This document shows positions 24,811 through 33,478 of a DNA stretch of 64,000 bases, piece by piece (position 1 is the stretch's first letter; each line of letters begins with the position of its first letter). The DNA comes from a virus. A model generated the notes under the pieces. The model had not been told where the DNA came from. It saw only the letters and a list, made by a program, of their open reading frames with translations, and did not search any database. Location of the stretch: the IMG/VR virus record IMGVR_UViG_3300034358_000008, positions 1-64,000 of that record. One strand, 5' to 3'. The position numbers and the translations under genes were made by a program.

Positions 24811-25652
24811 TGTCGAGATGTGCGGTTTACTTTGTTAAGAACGATTGCCCTGCGCCTTATCTGGTTGCGATTCATGGGGCTATCGCGGAAGTCAATAAAA
24901 GTCATCACGGTAAGAAGAAAGTTGATGTGTTGCGTTACGTAGAGCTTAACACTCGTGACTCACATGGGCTTTACGAAGCGGTGATTATTGCTTCCAGTTA
25001 TGTAACGCTCAACGAGTTCGATAAAGCTGCGAAAGCACGTAACTGTGCCGAAGCTCTGGAATACAAACATCCTGATTACCCAGGTGAACGTTTCCATTTC
25101 GAAATCAAGGGTGATGGCCGTGCAGATATCTGGGTAGCTCCAGAAGATGCATGCGTCCACCTAACTGGTGAAGATGTCTGTCAGCGTCGTTGGAATATCC
25201 GGGGTTATTCTCCAGCTGGCATGTTCATCAAAGAAGTCGTGTTCGTCGGCCCTAACGTTGCTGTACGCAATGCACTGCGTCGTTATAAACATGCCGCTCG
25301 AGAAGTTCGTGAATCGTGGCGTTATAAGCTTGACGGTAAAAACACCGGTGGTATGACAGAACAACAGTGGGGTAAGATTTCAGATGCACTGGGCTGTTGG
25401 GGTGCAATGTACCTGTTTACATCTGAAGGTACTGTGATCAAGGTCACCCGTAAAGAGATGAACTGGGTTCGTCCAACCACTCCAGAAGGGCGTCAGTTCT
25501 ACACCCGCATGGTGCATAACGGTTATATCCAAATACCGTTACCTACAGTGCTCCGTGAGTACGATCGGAGTTCCTGCGCCCGGCGCACTCTGTTTGAAGA
25601 CTCAGTGGTAACCATGGCATTGACCCATGATGCTGAAGCTACCCGTCATTAA
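24810..25652 (+). CDS. strand-G-helix family protein B
   Basis: 280 residues from ATG 24810. Family segment VVFVGPNVAVRNALRRYKHAAR and hairpin MYLFTSEGTVIKVT align with protein A in the same order and at similar spacing. The N-terminal half has another strand-rich unit (YEAVIIASSYVTLNEFDKAA), perhaps a second copy. Function unknown. Followed by a terminator. Confidence 0.75.
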   Translation: MSRCAVYFVKNDCPAPYLVAIHGAIAEVNKSHHGKKKVDVLRYVELNTRDSHGLYEAVIIASSYVTLNEFDKAAKARNCAEALEYKHPDYPGERFHFEIKGDGRADIWVAPEDACVHLTGEDVCQRRWNIRGYSPAGMFIKEVVFVGPNVAVRNALRRYKHAAREVRESWRYKLDGKNTGGMTEQQWGKISDALGCWGAMYLFTSEGTVIKVTRKEMNWVRPTTPEGRQFYTRMVHNGYIQIPLPTVLREYDRSSCARRTLFEDSVVTMALTHDAEATRH

Positions 25653-25659
25653 CATAAAT

Positions 25660-25679
25660 GCCTCTCCTTAGGGAGGGGC
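25660..25679 (+). terminator. intrinsic terminator
   Basis: Stem GCCTCTCC/GGAGGGGC, loop TTAG. Weak T content after it. Confidence 0.7.
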
Positions 25680-25701
25680 GATATGTCGTTAGGAGTACAA
25701 G

Positions 25702-25896
25702 GTGAACTGGGAAAAACTAAGAGAAGAGATAGAACAGTTCGGTATTAAGAATACCCGTGTAGTAGCTGTGATGCCTCTTCATCCACCAGCACGTTTGATG
25801 ACTGTGGTAACCGATGGTATCGAACCATGTCGGGATATGTATCTGGAAAGATCCGATCATCCTAAATCGAAATATTACGGAAGGAGCAAGAAATGA
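25702..25896 (+). CDS. small hypothetical protein
   Basis: 64 residues from GTG 25702 with AGGAG eight bases upstream. Strand RVVAVMPLHPPARLMTVVTD. Basic C-terminus. Overlaps the next gene by 4 bases. Confidence 0.68.
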   Translation: MNWEKLREEIEQFGIKNTRVVAVMPLHPPARLMTVVTDGIEPCRDMYLERSDHPKSKYYGRSKK

Positions 25897-26210
25897 GTCG
25901 TGAGATGAATGGTCAAAAAGTTGAGAACGGTATCTACCAGTCCCGTAGTACCTTCGGTCCTAACCACTTCGCTGAAGCGCGTAATGTTTACATCGAAAAT
26001 GGTTCAGTGCAATTGGTAGCTGATGAGAAGCATACGTTGTTTGCTTACGATTGGTTCTTTGCAGTTAACACGTTGGGTGAACGGATCAGTGATATGCCCG
26101 AGGGTGTAAGCATTCGTAGTATCCCAATCCCTGAACCGATGAGCGCCGCTCAACTGGTATTCAATCATCATCAAAAACTCAATGCACGCTTCAACGAGGT
26201 AACCCAATGA
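25893..26210 (+). CDS. hypothetical protein
   Basis: 105 residues, AAGGAGC upstream. Beta-rich with a helical C-terminus. No family recognised. Overlaps the next gene by 4 bases. Confidence 0.72.
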   Translation: MSREMNGQKVENGIYQSRSTFGPNHFAEARNVYIENGSVQLVADEKHTLFAYDWFFAVNTLGERISDMPEGVSIRSIPIPEPMSAAQLVFNHHQKLNARFNEVTQ

Positions 26211-26641
26211 GCTTCTATCTTGAGGTAAGTGATCGTAAACTGAAGTTCGGTGGTCTGAAATCGATTAGTGCTGATTGGGGTTATATTTCTCAATCCGCTG
26301 GTCGTACCTTTAAAGAACCTGATGGTAACATCTGCTCCCCTATCGGGATGTGGGTAATTGGTTCAGCCATGAAGACCAATTACGTACTGACCAAGCTTCG
26401 TCTGTGCAACAACTGGACTGAAGACGAGTTGTTGATGTTGGCAGGTGAGAATGACGTTATGATCGGTGTAGCCACAGATAAACGTTTCTACCTCTATCGT
26501 AACTCAGCTCGTATGTTTTACGACTACGACGAGGGTAGCTACCGCTGGCTCAAAGGTTGTTCTGAAAGCCAATTCGAAGGTGCAGTCTCCGGTCGCAATG
26601 TCCCACAGTACTGGACTACCGACGAAACCAATTACTTCTAG
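26207..26641 (+). CDS. strand-G-helix family protein C
   Basis: 144 residues. GMWVIGSAMKTNYVLTKLRL and hairpin VMIGVATDKRFYLYRNS form the family module. Smaller than proteins A and B, so the module may be the minimal fold. Confidence 0.72.
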   Translation: MSFYLEVSDRKLKFGGLKSISADWGYISQSAGRTFKEPDGNICSPIGMWVIGSAMKTNYVLTKLRLCNNWTEDELLMLAGENDVMIGVATDKRFYLYRNSARMFYDYDEGSYRWLKGCSESQFEGAVSGRNVPQYWTTDETNYF

Positions 26642-26649
26642 GAGTTGAT

Positions 26650-26820
26650 ATGCAACCTACACTAGTTGGATTGTTCTGGGTGATCACTATCGTCACCTGG
26701 ATAGGTTGGTTAGCATTGTGCTTTAAAAGCCACGCACCGGCACGTCGTGAAGTATTGACTGTAGCGCTCATCTTGCTACTTATCTCCACTTGGTCTACAT
26801 TGATCACGCACCACACTTAA
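26650..26820 (+). CDS. 56-residue two-span membrane protein
   Basis: ATG 26650 with GGAG six bases upstream. Hydrophobic at about 5-24 (LVGLFWVITIVTWIGWLAL) and 36-54 (LTVALILLLISTWSTLI) around a basic loop. Fills the gap between two family genes. Confidence 0.65.
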   Translation: MQPTLVGLFWVITIVTWIGWLALCFKSHAPARREVLTVALILLLISTWSTLITHHT

Positions 26821-26829
26821 GGATTTCAG

Positions 26830-27300
26830 ATGTCTTTCATTCTTCATGTCAAACCGAATGGTGTCAGCTACGGTTATCGCGCGAACGACAACATCACGTT
26901 CGTACAAGAAATCGCTAGACCTGATCTGGCCACGTTCCGTCACCACAACTATCTTTACGAATCTGGCCGTCGGGATAAAGTACAAGCTTACTTCGCTATC
27001 GGTAACTTTGACGCCGTTCATGCCGTCGAAGATAAGCTGATGCAAAATACATGCTTGACGCTCGACAAAATTCGTACCTTCATCGGTAAGTCTAACATTA
27101 CCGTGGTTGTGATCGCCGATGGCCGTGTGTGCATGATTAATAAGAATGCGACCATGAGTCAAATCATTCCTAACACTACTCTCACCTTTACGTTCGGTGA
27201 TGTCGACACGAGTTGTAGAGAGTTCGCTGATGCAGAGTTCACGAAATTGGATTATATCCAACACACCGTCGATTTCTGGCCTGAAGCTCCATTTAACTAA
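26830..27300 (+). CDS. strand-G-helix family protein D
   Basis: 156 residues. Family segment AYFAIGNFDAVHAVEDKLMQ and hairpin TVVVIADGRVCMINKN. The N-terminus (FILHVKPNGVSYGYR) differs from copies A to C. Function unknown. Confidence 0.73.
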   Translation: MSFILHVKPNGVSYGYRANDNITFVQEIARPDLATFRHHNYLYESGRRDKVQAYFAIGNFDAVHAVEDKLMQNTCLTLDKIRTFIGKSNITVVVIADGRVCMINKNATMSQIIPNTTLTFTFGDVDTSCREFADAEFTKLDYIQHTVDFWPEAPFN

Positions 27301-27321
27301 TACTGGCCGAACTGATATAAT

Positions 27322-27338
27322 GGGGACCAACTGTCCCC
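27322..27338 (+). terminator. hairpin
   Basis: Stem GGGGAC/GTCCCC, loop CAACT. A TATAAT-like hexamer at 27316 lies just before it; without a good -35 it is not claimed as a promoter. Confidence 0.5.
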
Positions 27339-27368
27339 TAGTCCAATTAATTTATCTGAGGAAAAGTA

Positions 27369-28358
27369 ATGTCCAATAAGTCTAACAATGTTGCCGTACG
27401 TATTGCTTACATGCAAACTGGTAACAACCGTAAAGCATTCGACCAAGAGCTTGCTCTCCTGGCCGACATCAACGGTGTATTGGAGCATCACAAAGAACTG
27501 ACTGATCACAAAGATCACGTTAAGCCAAACATCACTCACACTGATGAAGGTGCATATGGATGCACAATTACCCTGAACTTCCCTATCCGTCATAATGGGG
27601 TTAAGCAGTATCAGTATTCGCGCCTCCACTTCGTTCTGCAAGAACTGGGTCGAGTACTGAAAGAACACGAAGGTAACTTCACACGACTGGAATCCTATCT
27701 GGATAACAACGGCATGGTTGAACCATGGGCGTTGGTAGTTGGACCTGCTCAAGTGTTGTTGCGTGAAGGTGCTGCACAGTGGAACGCCACCGGTATCGAC
27801 ATTCCAGGTTACGACTCTAAATTCAATGCCCCTCTGAATGGCTTGACCGTAATGGGTGAGCCGACTGCGGTAGACCGCTTCCGTCGTATGTGGCAGTACT
27901 ACTCCCGTTCCCACGCTGCACGTATCGCTAAAGAGCGCGAAGGTATGATTGCAGCGGGTGCACAAACCGGTGCTAAGATGAACATCGCGCACATGATGCG
28001 TGAACATCCAAGCATCCAATGGCAACACCTGTTGATCTGGGTTCATACTCAAACCGAAGCTGGTGGTCAGTGGTTCGTTACCAATCTGGACGAACAAGAC
28101 CAATGGGTTCTGGCAGGTGTTCGCTATGTGAACATCAACATGAAGAACATGATGGAAGAGCAACTGCCTTTCACCAAGTCCATGTGGAGTATGGAATCCA
28201 ATGACATGCGTTTCTTCAAACGTATGGAGTACGCTACTTTCGAAACCAGTGAAGAAACCGTCTATGATGGTACTGCTCCAATCACGATCACTGATCCAGT
28301 AGACGTGGTCGCTGAAGCAACTACGCTGGAGTTCCGTAAAGCAGAAGTTGTAGAGTAA
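27369..28358 (+). CDS. strand-G-helix family protein E
   Basis: 329 residues. Family segment LTVMGEPTAVDRFRRMWQYYSR and later strands HLLIWVHTQTEAGGQWFV. An N-terminal region of about 150 residues (DITDHKD-type charged helices, then CTITLNFPIRHNGVKQYQYSRLHFVLQ) recurs in part in the gene at 29408. The Thr/Val-rich C-terminal tail looks disordered. Own leader with GAGGAAAAG; terminator behind it. Confidence 0.75.
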   Translation: MSNKSNNVAVRIAYMQTGNNRKAFDQELALLADINGVLEHHKELTDHKDHVKPNITHTDEGAYGCTITLNFPIRHNGVKQYQYSRLHFVLQELGRVLKEHEGNFTRLESYLDNNGMVEPWALVVGPAQVLLREGAAQWNATGIDIPGYDSKFNAPLNGLTVMGEPTAVDRFRRMWQYYSRSHAARIAKEREGMIAAGAQTGAKMNIAHMMREHPSIQWQHLLIWVHTQTEAGGQWFVTNLDEQDQWVLAGVRYVNINMKNMMEEQLPFTKSMWSMESNDMRFFKRMEYATFETSEETVYDGTAPITITDPVDVVAEATTLEFRKAEVVE

Positions 28359-28372
28359 ATAAACCTAAATGG

Positions 28373-28390
28373 GATGGCCTTCGGGTCATC
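28373..28390 (+). terminator. intrinsic terminator
   Basis: Stem GATGGCC/GGTCATC with TTCG loop and AT-rich tail. Confidence 0.75.
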
Positions 28391-28407
28391 TCAATTTATT
28401 TCACATC

Positions 28408-28415
28408 TACATTAC
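28408..28415 (+). promoter_or_regulatory. early promoter variant TACATTAC
   Basis: TTTATTTCACATC then TACATTAC upstream of the gene at 28447. The TTTATTTCACAT context is the same as before the motif at 8310. Confidence 0.6.
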
Positions 28416-28446
28416 AGTAGTGTATCTCAAGCATTAGGAGTAGGAC

Positions 28447-29415
28447 ATGAGTCGTACGAAAGACGAAGTTACATTGTGGATTCGCCGTGGTACACCTAAA
28501 TCGCCGGAGATGGCTATTGCCGGGTTGTGGTTGCAGTATCGCATTAAAGAAATCGTTGCACATTATCGTATTCTGCTGGAAGATAATCTTGGCCTCGAAC
28601 TTACCCAAGATTACCCGGCTAAGATTATCCAGAAAATCGTTTATGCCGAATGCGGTGTGGTCGATGAAGCTGGTCCTATGAAGTATTGCATCTCGGGTAA
28701 GTGTAAGGACCTCGGCTCTGAGAAGATGTGGAAAGCCATGATGTCCGATATCGGTGAGATGTTATCGATTGCGGAATCCTTTATGGAGGGTGCTTCGATG
28801 TCTACCAAGTACTCCACCAAGATTCGTCCTGAGTGGTTTACTTACGATAATGAACGTGGTCTACTGGCTAACTGTTCTAAGCCGTTGACGATCCATCCGG
28901 TGGGTAAGTCTTGCCGACTGAGTAACTCCGATGCACCTAAAATGACAATGCCTGTTTTCGGGGCTGAGTCAGTGTACTTCGATGTACGTGTGAAAAATGT
29001 TTGGGCGGTTGGTGAAGCCTGTTCGGCTGGTAAGTTGGCATCCGCTGCGCGCAAAGAGTTCAAAGAAACTCACACCTATCAGAATAACGACAACATCTTC
29101 AGTTCACTTGCATCTAAGATGGATCGGAATTCTGTTCTGGTTGTACAGTGCGAACCAGTGGTGGAGGGTGATTTGGAATGGATTACTATTCATCCTAAAC
29201 CATGGCAGTTTACGGAATCTGATATCGGTCCACAAATACGTCATTACGCTGAACGTATGGAGAAGTGGTTGGATTCAGAAGATCCATTCGAACATCTGCT
29301 GTCTGAGCGTAACCACCTCGATCCAATCGAACTGGTAAAACTCGTACGTGATGCTTATCCATCGGTCGGTTATTATACCAACCATTACGTAACCGAGGTA
29401 CTGCATCGTGGCTAA
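28447..29415 (+). CDS. hypothetical protein, possible strand-G-helix relative
   Basis: 322 residues. VWAVGEACSAGKLASAARKEF and SVLVVQCEPVVEGDLEWITI occupy the positions of the family module but match more weakly. Many Lys and Met residues. First gene behind the early promoter at 28408. Overlaps the next gene by 8 bases. Confidence 0.72.
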   Translation: MSRTKDEVTLWIRRGTPKSPEMAIAGLWLQYRIKEIVAHYRILLEDNLGLELTQDYPAKIIQKIVYAECGVVDEAGPMKYCISGKCKDLGSEKMWKAMMSDIGEMLSIAESFMEGASMSTKYSTKIRPEWFTYDNERGLLANCSKPLTIHPVGKSCRLSNSDAPKMTMPVFGAESVYFDVRVKNVWAVGEACSAGKLASAARKEFKETHTYQNNDNIFSSLASKMDRNSVLVVQCEPVVEGDLEWITIHPKPWQFTESDIGPQIRHYAERMEKWLDSEDPFEHLLSERNHLDPIELVKLVRDAYPSVGYYTNHYVTEVLHRG

Positions 29416-30268
29416 ACGTGATCGTGGACATGATCGTATTAAAGTAACGATCAACTGGGAAGAACCCAGTGACTCGATAGTGGGGAAGCTTGCTCAAGAA
29501 GCAATCCTGACTCGTATCTCGGAGGCATTGCCAAACAAGAACGTAGCTGGACTTCAGAGCGATATCCGTAAGGATGTTACACTTACGACACTTGAATCGG
29601 GTGCTAAGCGCCATAAACACGTTTACCGCTTCAAGTACAAGCGTCCGTATCTAAATACGCGTCAGTGTGACATGTGGCATATCTGGTCATTCTGCATCCA
29701 ACTCAAGAAGCTTGAAGGCTACCTTGACGGGGAACTTGGTCTTAAGGTAGAAATCGATGCACAGGCAAGTCGTCTACCGTGGGTATTCGATAATGGTGAC
29801 CGTGTTCGTAAACCTGACGAACTTCGTCTGGCCGTTCGTCCTGGGAGTATGGTGTATAAGGTAGAAGACGTAGCGCCTATACGTGTTGCACGGTCATGCG
29901 CGAGTTTCGCTAAGTTGTTAGGATTACTACCTGATGCCGATCGCTTCGGTACAGACTTCATGATCGTTGGTGAACCCCGCGCGGCGTGGAAGGTCTATCG
30001 CTACTACCAACAACTGTTGCGTGGTGGTAAACTTGATCCCCAACATCAAGAAAGTAGGGTGTTACGCACAGCTCTTCCCGATCTGGTCTGTGTTCTGTAT
30101 CGGAACCGCCAACATGATAATAAGTGGCGATTGGTAGAACCGGATGGCCCTAAGATGCATGGTCAATACCAAGCACACATCCTGACAGGTGATCTACCGG
30201 ACAACTGGGTTCACGGCATACCTGACTTCGGTCTACGCTATGAACTCTTGAACGTTAACCAAGAATAA
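29408..30268 (+). CDS. strand-G-helix family protein F
   Basis: 286 residues from GTG 29408. Family segment FMIVGEPRAAWKVYRYYQQLLRG and strand LVCVLYRNRQHDNKWRLV. The N-terminal part (VTINWEEPSD, HVYRFKYKRPYLN, WSFCIQLKKLEGYL) parallels protein E. Basic overall. Confidence 0.74.
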   Translation: MAKRDRGHDRIKVTINWEEPSDSIVGKLAQEAILTRISEALPNKNVAGLQSDIRKDVTLTTLESGAKRHKHVYRFKYKRPYLNTRQCDMWHIWSFCIQLKKLEGYLDGELGLKVEIDAQASRLPWVFDNGDRVRKPDELRLAVRPGSMVYKVEDVAPIRVARSCASFAKLLGLLPDADRFGTDFMIVGEPRAAWKVYRYYQQLLRGGKLDPQHQESRVLRTALPDLVCVLYRNRQHDNKWRLVEPDGPKMHGQYQAHILTGDLPDNWVHGIPDFGLRYELLNVNQE

Positions 30269-30300
30269 TAATCGACTCAACTTTATCTAGAGGCCTAGGA

Positions 30301-30978
30301 ATGTACGCTATTCGCCCAGTCACAAAAACACGTTATACCGAAGCACGTCGTATCTGCCGTAAGTACATGGCAGAAGTAACACAACAGAAATCTGTACCGG
30401 GGAAGAACAAGGGTGGCTTCTTTGCCATCCTGATGTGTGACACTGGGGAAGTATGGTTGGGTGAAACACGGGATTATAGAAATATCCTCGCTACCTACCG
30501 CTATGTTACCAACAGTGCAGAATGTGTTAGAGCAGCCATCGCGCGTGGATCTAAGCTGGAACTCTATTTCCTGACCCGTCCTGATGTATTCAGTGCACAG
30601 CTGTTAGAAGACGAATTGTTCGCTGCTGATCTACTGGCTTTCCGTAAGGCGCATAATCTTACTGGGCCGGGCAATCTGTATGTGATCCGTCATGACCTCA
30701 CGATGGATTACTTCATTGTCTCTGATCGTCAAGGGTTGGCAACATCCACACTGTTGTCTAACTTCTATGGTCGGCTGTTGAATCAGTCCAGCTCAACCCG
30801 TAATATCGCATTGAATGAGTTCATCACTAATCAGGCGAATGACATCATCAAACAAGTTGGCTTCAGCATCAATCATCTTGACAAGTTCGACAGTCGAGAA
30901 GATGAATGGTTGAAGCGTCAAGTCTATATTGACGATTCTAAGTTCGGGCAAAACCTGAACTGGAAATCAGTCGAATAA
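30301..30978 (+). CDS. hypothetical protein, GIY-YIG-like look
   Basis: 225 residues. GGFFAILMCDTGEVWLGETRDY has the spacing of a GIY-x10-YIG nuclease core, with an Arg helix after it, but the canonical Tyr and catalytic Glu are not secure. A second unit (LELYFLTRPDVFSAQLLEDEL, then LYVIRHDLTMDYFIVSD) fits the strand-G-helix family. Could be a divergent family member or a degenerate nuclease. Confidence 0.7.
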   Translation: MYAIRPVTKTRYTEARRICRKYMAEVTQQKSVPGKNKGGFFAILMCDTGEVWLGETRDYRNILATYRYVTNSAECVRAAIARGSKLELYFLTRPDVFSAQLLEDELFAADLLAFRKAHNLTGPGNLYVIRHDLTMDYFIVSDRQGLATSTLLSNFYGRLLNQSSSTRNIALNEFITNQANDIIKQVGFSINHLDKFDSREDEWLKRQVYIDDSKFGQNLNWKSVE

Positions 30979-31004
30979 CTCAATCTATTTAAAGGCCTAC
31001 CACA

Positions 31005-31649
31005 ATGTCCACGCAAATCGTAACCTGTCCTAACATGACTCTCGTAATCAAGCGACTGACTGATTACACTGTCATGCACCTCTCTGGTCTCTCCAACATC
31101 CCACACCTCTGCGTTAAGGTTCGTCACAACAACGGCTTTGTGTGGTTTGGCATCAACGTAATCGGTGTTACCGACACAAGTGCATGGTCGAAGAAGACAG
31201 AAGAAACTGTCTACAGCCAGTTCATGGAAGCAATGCGACAGATCATCGACATCGTTACTCTGGAATCGGATGTACCATTGTTGATGCGTTCTTTGCAGGA
31301 TATCACTACTGGTCGTAAGCGTCCTGTGATGTTCGGTGGTAACACCAACGAGTTCGTTCAGATCTGTTCCACTAACAATGTGCAGATCGAAGTGTATCGT
31401 CATGAAGTTCGTCACGAGGCCACCACTTACGGTGGCTTCTTCGCTACGGCCCGTGCTGGCGGTAAGACATATCCAGTAATGGTCTACCATCGTGGGATCA
31501 TCCTGTACAACTACATCACTAAAGAAGCAGTTTGCGAAATGCTTCGTAATGAACTGACTGCTTTGTTCCCAGATACCTTTGGGACTGATCTCGTTATCAA
31601 GTTCAGTGATATCGAGTCTGTTCCACGCAACCGTAGCAAACGGAGCTAA
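31005..31649 (+). CDS. hypothetical protein
   Basis: 214 residues. HLCVKVRHNNGFVWFGI and FGGNTNEFVQICSTNNVQIEVY are reminiscent of the preceding gene, so a distant paralog is possible. Basic C-terminus (PRNRSKRS). Confidence 0.72.
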   Translation: MSTQIVTCPNMTLVIKRLTDYTVMHLSGLSNIPHLCVKVRHNNGFVWFGINVIGVTDTSAWSKKTEETVYSQFMEAMRQIIDIVTLESDVPLLMRSLQDITTGRKRPVMFGGNTNEFVQICSTNNVQIEVYRHEVRHEATTYGGFFATARAGGKTYPVMVYHRGIILYNYITKEAVCEMLRNELTALFPDTFGTDLVIKFSDIESVPRNRSKRS

Positions 31650-31651
31650 CC

Positions 31652-32038
31652 ATGAACTCTCAGATCCTTATTGTAGATCTTGTCCGTAACTGGCATACGG
31701 TCGGAAACAACTCAAGGTTCGCTAGTAAGGATCTTGAGCATTTCACGTTGTCTTTGGTAAGTCAACCGGTTGAATACGATGGCACAGAAGACTTCTCTGT
31801 TATCGTGTTGTGGGGTGATGTTGAAACGAAGCCTAAAGCCGAAGGTGAGCGGAATCCAGTTCATGACCTAATCCATGAAGTGGTGAAGAAGTTCGCTATC
31901 GGTGTAGGGTGTCGTACCAGTCAAGTCAATCATGATAACCGGACTACCAAGGTCAAGCTTAAAGCTGAAGAAGCAAAGAACGTTGTTGAATTTGAATGGC
32001 TGGAGATCAACCTTGCAGATCACAAAAGACTCGAGTGA
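31652..32038 (+). CDS. hypothetical protein
   Basis: 128 residues, beta-rich N-terminus and charged C-terminus. Follows after two bases. No family recognised. Confidence 0.72.
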   Translation: MNSQILIVDLVRNWHTVGNNSRFASKDLEHFTLSLVSQPVEYDGTEDFSVIVLWGDVETKPKAEGERNPVHDLIHEVVKKFAIGVGCRTSQVNHDNRTTKVKLKAEEAKNVVEFEWLEINLADHKRLE

Positions 32039-32078
32039 ATTAAGTAGGACCAAGAAGTTAGCGCGCCGTTACGCAAAC

Positions 32079-32309
32079 ATGTTGGTGATCTGGGTAACGC
32101 TCACGTATATGCTCGTGATCGCGGTCGGCGTACCGATTAGCATTATCCCAGACATAAAGACATTACTCATTGTCCCTCGTGTGGAAGATCACACTTTGTT
32201 GAAATGGTTAATGTCGGCTTACCTTGCGACAGCATTCTGTCTGGAATGGTTCCTGTATGGAGTCATTCAACGTGCTCGTGCGCGGATCAAGTTGTACGAA
32301 GTAGATTAA
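32079..32309 (+). CDS. two-span membrane protein (start uncertain)
   Basis: 76 residues from ATG 32079. Hydrophobic at about 1-24 and 40-62, ending in a basic tail (RARARIKLYEVD). No good RBS is seen before this ATG. The frame is open back to ATG 31932, inside the previous gene, so an upstream start is possible. Confidence 0.5.
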   Translation: MLVIWVTLTYMLVIAVGVPISIIPDIKTLLIVPRVEDHTLLKWLMSAYLATAFCLEWFLYGVIQRARARIKLYEVD

Positions 32310-32334
32310 AGGAATACTGTTGTGGTAATAATAT

Positions 32335-32803
32335 AGGAGTGAATGCTCCTCCCGTGATCATCATGCCTTTCATTGGCAACACCCCCTGATCGCGGGCTTC
32401 CTATTCAGAACCATTGCTACGGCAGTGGATCTAAAAGTTTAGGAGTTCTCAAGGGTCATCTCCCTATCCATGGTCCCCGTCGCCTTAGCTACAGGATAGG
32501 GCCTTGATCGAACTCCGCCTAAGCATAGCTGAACTTTCGGTATACGCGAAGCATTTCCCTCTCCGGGTTTTGTCTTGTGAAGAACATAGTGGCCATTAAC
32601 CAGTGGTCGAACCGAAGCATTGTCCCTTGACTGGTTCTCATCCTGACAATGAAGTTATCAACAACATAACACTAACTGGTTAGGTTATTAGAAGATAGCG
32701 ACTGACGATTGCGATACCTCTGAATAAGCTGGGGGTTACGCTGGCCAGCACGCAAGAGTTAGATTACAGCCCAAGCCCCCTGCCATCTGGCGGGGGCTTT
32801 ATT
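32335..32803 (+). ncRNA. candidate structured non-coding RNA, about 470 nt
   Basis: No credible gene lies between 32310 and 32821, the longest empty stretch of the plus-strand block. Helices visible by eye: AGGAG/CTCCT (32335-32350); a 10-pair stem 32351-32360 with 32387-32396 enclosing TGCC/GGCA; CCATTGC/GCAGTGG around a UACG tetraloop (32411-32428); a compound arm 32439-32448 with 32510-32522, CAAGG/CCTTG, and CCCTATCC/GGATAGGG (32462-32469 with 32494-32501); and CATTGTC/GACAATG (32618-32624 with 32645-32651). It ends at a strong terminator. It does not resemble tmRNA, RNase P RNA or a group I intron core by the motifs I know. The 5' end is a guess. Confidence 0.65.
32773..32799 (+). terminator. 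strong intrinsic terminator of the non-coding RNA
   Basis: Stem AAGCCCCC-T-GCC/GGC-GGGGGCTT (one bulged T) with loop ATCT, then TTATTTCG. Confidence 0.88.
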
Positions 32804-32821
32804 TCGTCTTAAGGAGATACT

Positions 32822-33265
32822 GTGAAAAAGATCGATAACACAACATTCCTGATTGAAAGACAGGGCGAACTGGAACAGGTCGTCATTGACTATTTCAAGG
32901 GTGAAGCCGACGCCGGACTTATTCGTGGTCACGTCGCCGGAATCCCAAGTTGGTATTCTGTTTATTACTTAGAGGTGCCGACCGAGTATCCATTCGTTGC
33001 ATTACTAAATGATGACGATGAGCGTTGTAACATCGAATTCCAATATGTCAAACCTAGTGACTTCATCTGTATTGATGATGGTTCGCAACGTCTGTTCGAA
33101 TTCCAACTACGTCGGTCAATGACCTCAAGTCCTTATCGCGTGGTCGAGTCAACTTATCAAATACCCGCAAAAGATATCTTCGAGGCTCATCTCAAACTTG
33201 GTCAGACCATGCACCGAAGCGAAGAGTATGAACTGGAGGTCGTTTCCTATCAACAAGTTCGCTAA
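32822..33265 (+). CDS. hypothetical protein, GELxxxI paralog 1
   Basis: 147 residues from GTG 32822 (AAGGAG upstream). FLIERQGELEQVVIDYF, LIRGHVAG, TEYPFVALLNDDDE and FQYVKPSDFI align in order with the gene at 33479, so the two are paralogs separated by one small gene. Function unknown. First gene after the non-coding RNA. Confidence 0.74.
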   Translation: MKKIDNTTFLIERQGELEQVVIDYFKGEADAGLIRGHVAGIPSWYSVYYLEVPTEYPFVALLNDDDERCNIEFQYVKPSDFICIDDGSQRLFEFQLRRSMTSSPYRVVESTYQIPAKDIFEAHLKLGQTMHRSEEYELEVVSYQQVR

Positions 33266-33274
33266 GGAGTAAGT

Positions 33275-33469
33275 ATGACATTGCAAGATGAACTAGAAAA
33301 GCTTTACCGTACCGTGAGGAATCCACTCTTCCAAAATTACCGGCGGCATCCGGTACAGTTACGTTTGGTGGGTGTTGCCAGATTCAACATGTCCCAAAGT
33401 GAAGGTCAGGTAGGCAATGGTTTTATCACCACTGTAGACCGCTTGACTTACCGCCACTATATCGACTAA
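33275..33469 (+). CDS. small hypothetical protein
   Basis: 64 residues, AAGGAG upstream. Basic (YRTVRNPLFQNYRRHPVQLRLVG). Lies between two paralogs. Confidence 0.68.
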   Translation: MTLQDELEKLYRTVRNPLFQNYRRHPVQLRLVGVARFNMSQSEGQVGNGFITTVDRLTYRHYID

Positions 33470-33478
33470 GGAGGTACT

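Noticed and set aside
27292-27321. Sigma70-like promoter (TTTAAC, 18 bases, TATAAT)
   Set aside because: The -35 is poor and a single good -10 hexamer is expected by chance in 64 kb.
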